From: an uncultured Psychrobacter sp.
Lineage (GTDB): Bacteria; Pseudomonadota; Gammaproteobacteria; Pseudomonadales; Moraxellaceae
Length of the DNA stretch: 64,000 bases
Direction: 5' to 3'
Assembly: GCA_947495055.1 (NCBI GenBank)
Contig: CANLXO010000006.1
Location: 124,001-188,000 of the forward strand
Shown here: positions 63,068 through 64,000 of the stretch, piece after piece
How the letters are laid out: every line of letters starts with the position of its first letter
Position numbering within the stretch: position 1 is the first letter of the stretch
Notes under the pieces: generated by a model
Databases searched by the model: none
The model's input: the letters and a program-made list of their open reading frames with translations, nothing else
What the model was told of the DNA's origin: nothing
Program-made: the position numbers and the translations under genes

Positions 63068-64000
63068 ATGTCAATTGTAAATCAATTTCATACTCATGAG
63101 GTGCAAAATCAGCCTTATGCCTTAGCCAACTATAATGCATGGGAAACAGACATAGCGCTAAAAGAAGCAGTGACTCGAGAGGGCGCGTCTTGGGCAGATA
63201 ATCATTTGAGCGAGTTTGGTGCACTTACTGGCGGTGGTTTGATGACCAGCGGATTTTTGGCAAACGAAAATAAGCCTAAACTGCGAAACTTTGACAGTTA
63301 TGGACGGCGTATAGATGAAGTAGAGTTTCATCCAGCCTACCATGATTTGATGAGGGCGGGCATGAAGTATGGCATGAGCAATTTTGCCTGGCGTAATGAA
63401 GAGCGCAGTAGCGCGCACGTGGCACGCGCCGCCGTGATGTATTTAGGGTCACAGCCTGAGGCCGGGTTTGGGTGCCCGATGTCTATGAGCTATGCTGCAA
63501 TTGCTGCACTACGACATGCGCCTACACTGGCCGATAAATGGTTACCTAAGTTATTATCTTCAGAGTATGATCCGCGTAGCTTACCTATGGAGGAGAAACT
63601 AGGCTGTACTATGGGCATGGGAATGACAGAAAAACAAGGCGGCTCAGACTTACGTCGTAATACGACGAAAGCTACGCTACAAGAGGACGGCTCATATAAA
63701 ATTATCGGTCATAAATGGTTTTTCTCAGCGCCAATGTGTGACGCTCACCTCGTTTTGGCCCAGTCAGAAAACGGTCTTAGCTGCTTCTTAGTACCGCGTT
63801 TTTGTCCTGATGGCACGCGCAATGCTATCCAAGTACAGCGCCTAAAAGACAAATTAGGCGACTGGTCAAATGCCTCATCAGAAGTAGAGTTTCAAGAAGC
63901 GTTTGGCGAGTTAGTGGGCATAGAAGGTCGCGGTATCCCGACAATTATTGAAATGGTAGCGCTAACCCGACTCGACTGTATGATTGGCTCATCAGCACAA
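63068..64000 (+). CDS. aidB: AidB-type acyl-CoA dehydrogenase, 3' part outside window
   Basis: 311 residues visible, open at the right edge; AAGGAAGG is the RBS. Close to E. coli AidB: EAVTREGASWADNHLSEFGALTGGGL, RIDEVEFHPAYHDLM, CTMGMGMTEKQGGSDLRRNTTKA and IIGHKWFFSAPMCDAHLVLAQ, LSCFLVPRFCPDGTRNAIQVQRLKDKLG. AidB takes part in the adaptive response to alkylating agents and can bind DNA. I see no Ada-box or other clear operator in the 260 bp upstream. The C-terminal DNA-binding region is not in the window. Confidence 0.92.
   Translation, partial: MSIVNQFHTHEVQNQPYALANYNAWETDIALKEAVTREGASWADNHLSEFGALTGGGLMTSGFLANENKPKLRNFDSYGRRIDEVEFHPAYHDLMRAGMKYGMSNFAWRNEERSSAHVARAAVMYLGSQPEAGFGCPMSMSYAAIAALRHAPTLADKWLPKLLSSEYDPRSLPMEEKLGCTMGMGMTEKQGGSDLRRNTTKATLQEDGSYKIIGHKWFFSAPMCDAHLVLAQSENGLSCFLVPRFCPDGTRNAIQVQRLKDKLGDWSNASSEVEFQEAFGELVGIEGRGIPTIIEMVALTRLDCMIGSSAQ

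Overview
The window looks like a Moraxellaceae chromosome, most probably Psychrobacter. This rests on recalled resemblance of the host proteins (TyrB, RluF, AidB, ArfB, AtoE) and the moderate GC content; no database was searched. It splits into a prophage (1 to about 35,570) and ordinary chromosome (about 35,571 to 64,000).

Prophage: a lambda/HK97-style siphophage, entered from the integrase side. The left arm is read leftward: tyrosine integrase (its 3' part lies outside the window), excisionase, a sliding-clamp-like protein, an HNH endonuclease and three small unknowns. The immunity region (3.75-4.80 kb) has a self-cleaving CI-type repressor divergent from a small Cro-like gene. TTTAGT-N5-ACTAAA operators lie on both sides of the repressor gene. 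The early rightward operon follows: CII-like, zinc-ribbon protein, Rha/KilAC, a DUF1376 replication protein carrying an iteron-like GTAACG array, a 19-codon peptide, a RuvC-like nuclease and SH3-like proteins. A promoter placed directly before a terminator (10.07-10.18 kb), then two more terminators, an odd tRNA and a fourth terminator, marks the probable late-gene control point. Late genes run HNH, TerS, TerL, portal, ClpP-like protease, capsid, head-tail joining proteins, tail tube, G/GT chaperone with a -1 frameshift, tape measure, tail tip, TipJ-like protein, receptor-binding fibre, two membrane proteins and a GH108 endolysin. A cargo island (lipoprotein, small ORF, structured leader, BRO-type antirepressor) interrupts the tail genes between chaperone and tape measure. 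The late region contains about ten intrinsic terminators, so processive antitermination is likely.

The right prophage end is the last 27 nt of an ssrA (tmRNA) gene followed by its terminator. The phage therefore integrated at the ssrA 3' end, and the intact ssrA should lie left of base 1.

Chromosome: a penicillin-acylase-family lipoprotein, tyrB, a methyltransferase, a CitE-like lyase, a GlxA-type regulator divergent from an acyl-CoA dehydrogenase/SDR/SDR operon, a membrane-domain/FAD-disulfide reductase fusion, a TPR-like gene ending exactly at a 282-bp MITE-like element, an acetyl-CoA hydrolase/CoA-transferase, a PlsC-type acyltransferase, arfB, a ChrR-like cupin protein, an amine oxidase, an enoyl-CoA hydratase, two unknowns, atoE, a glutathione S-transferase, a NADAR-like protein, rluF, an SRPBCC protein, a DUF1244 protein and the start of aidB. 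The chromosomal theme is short-chain acyl-CoA and fatty-acid metabolism, mostly as single genes bounded by clear terminators.
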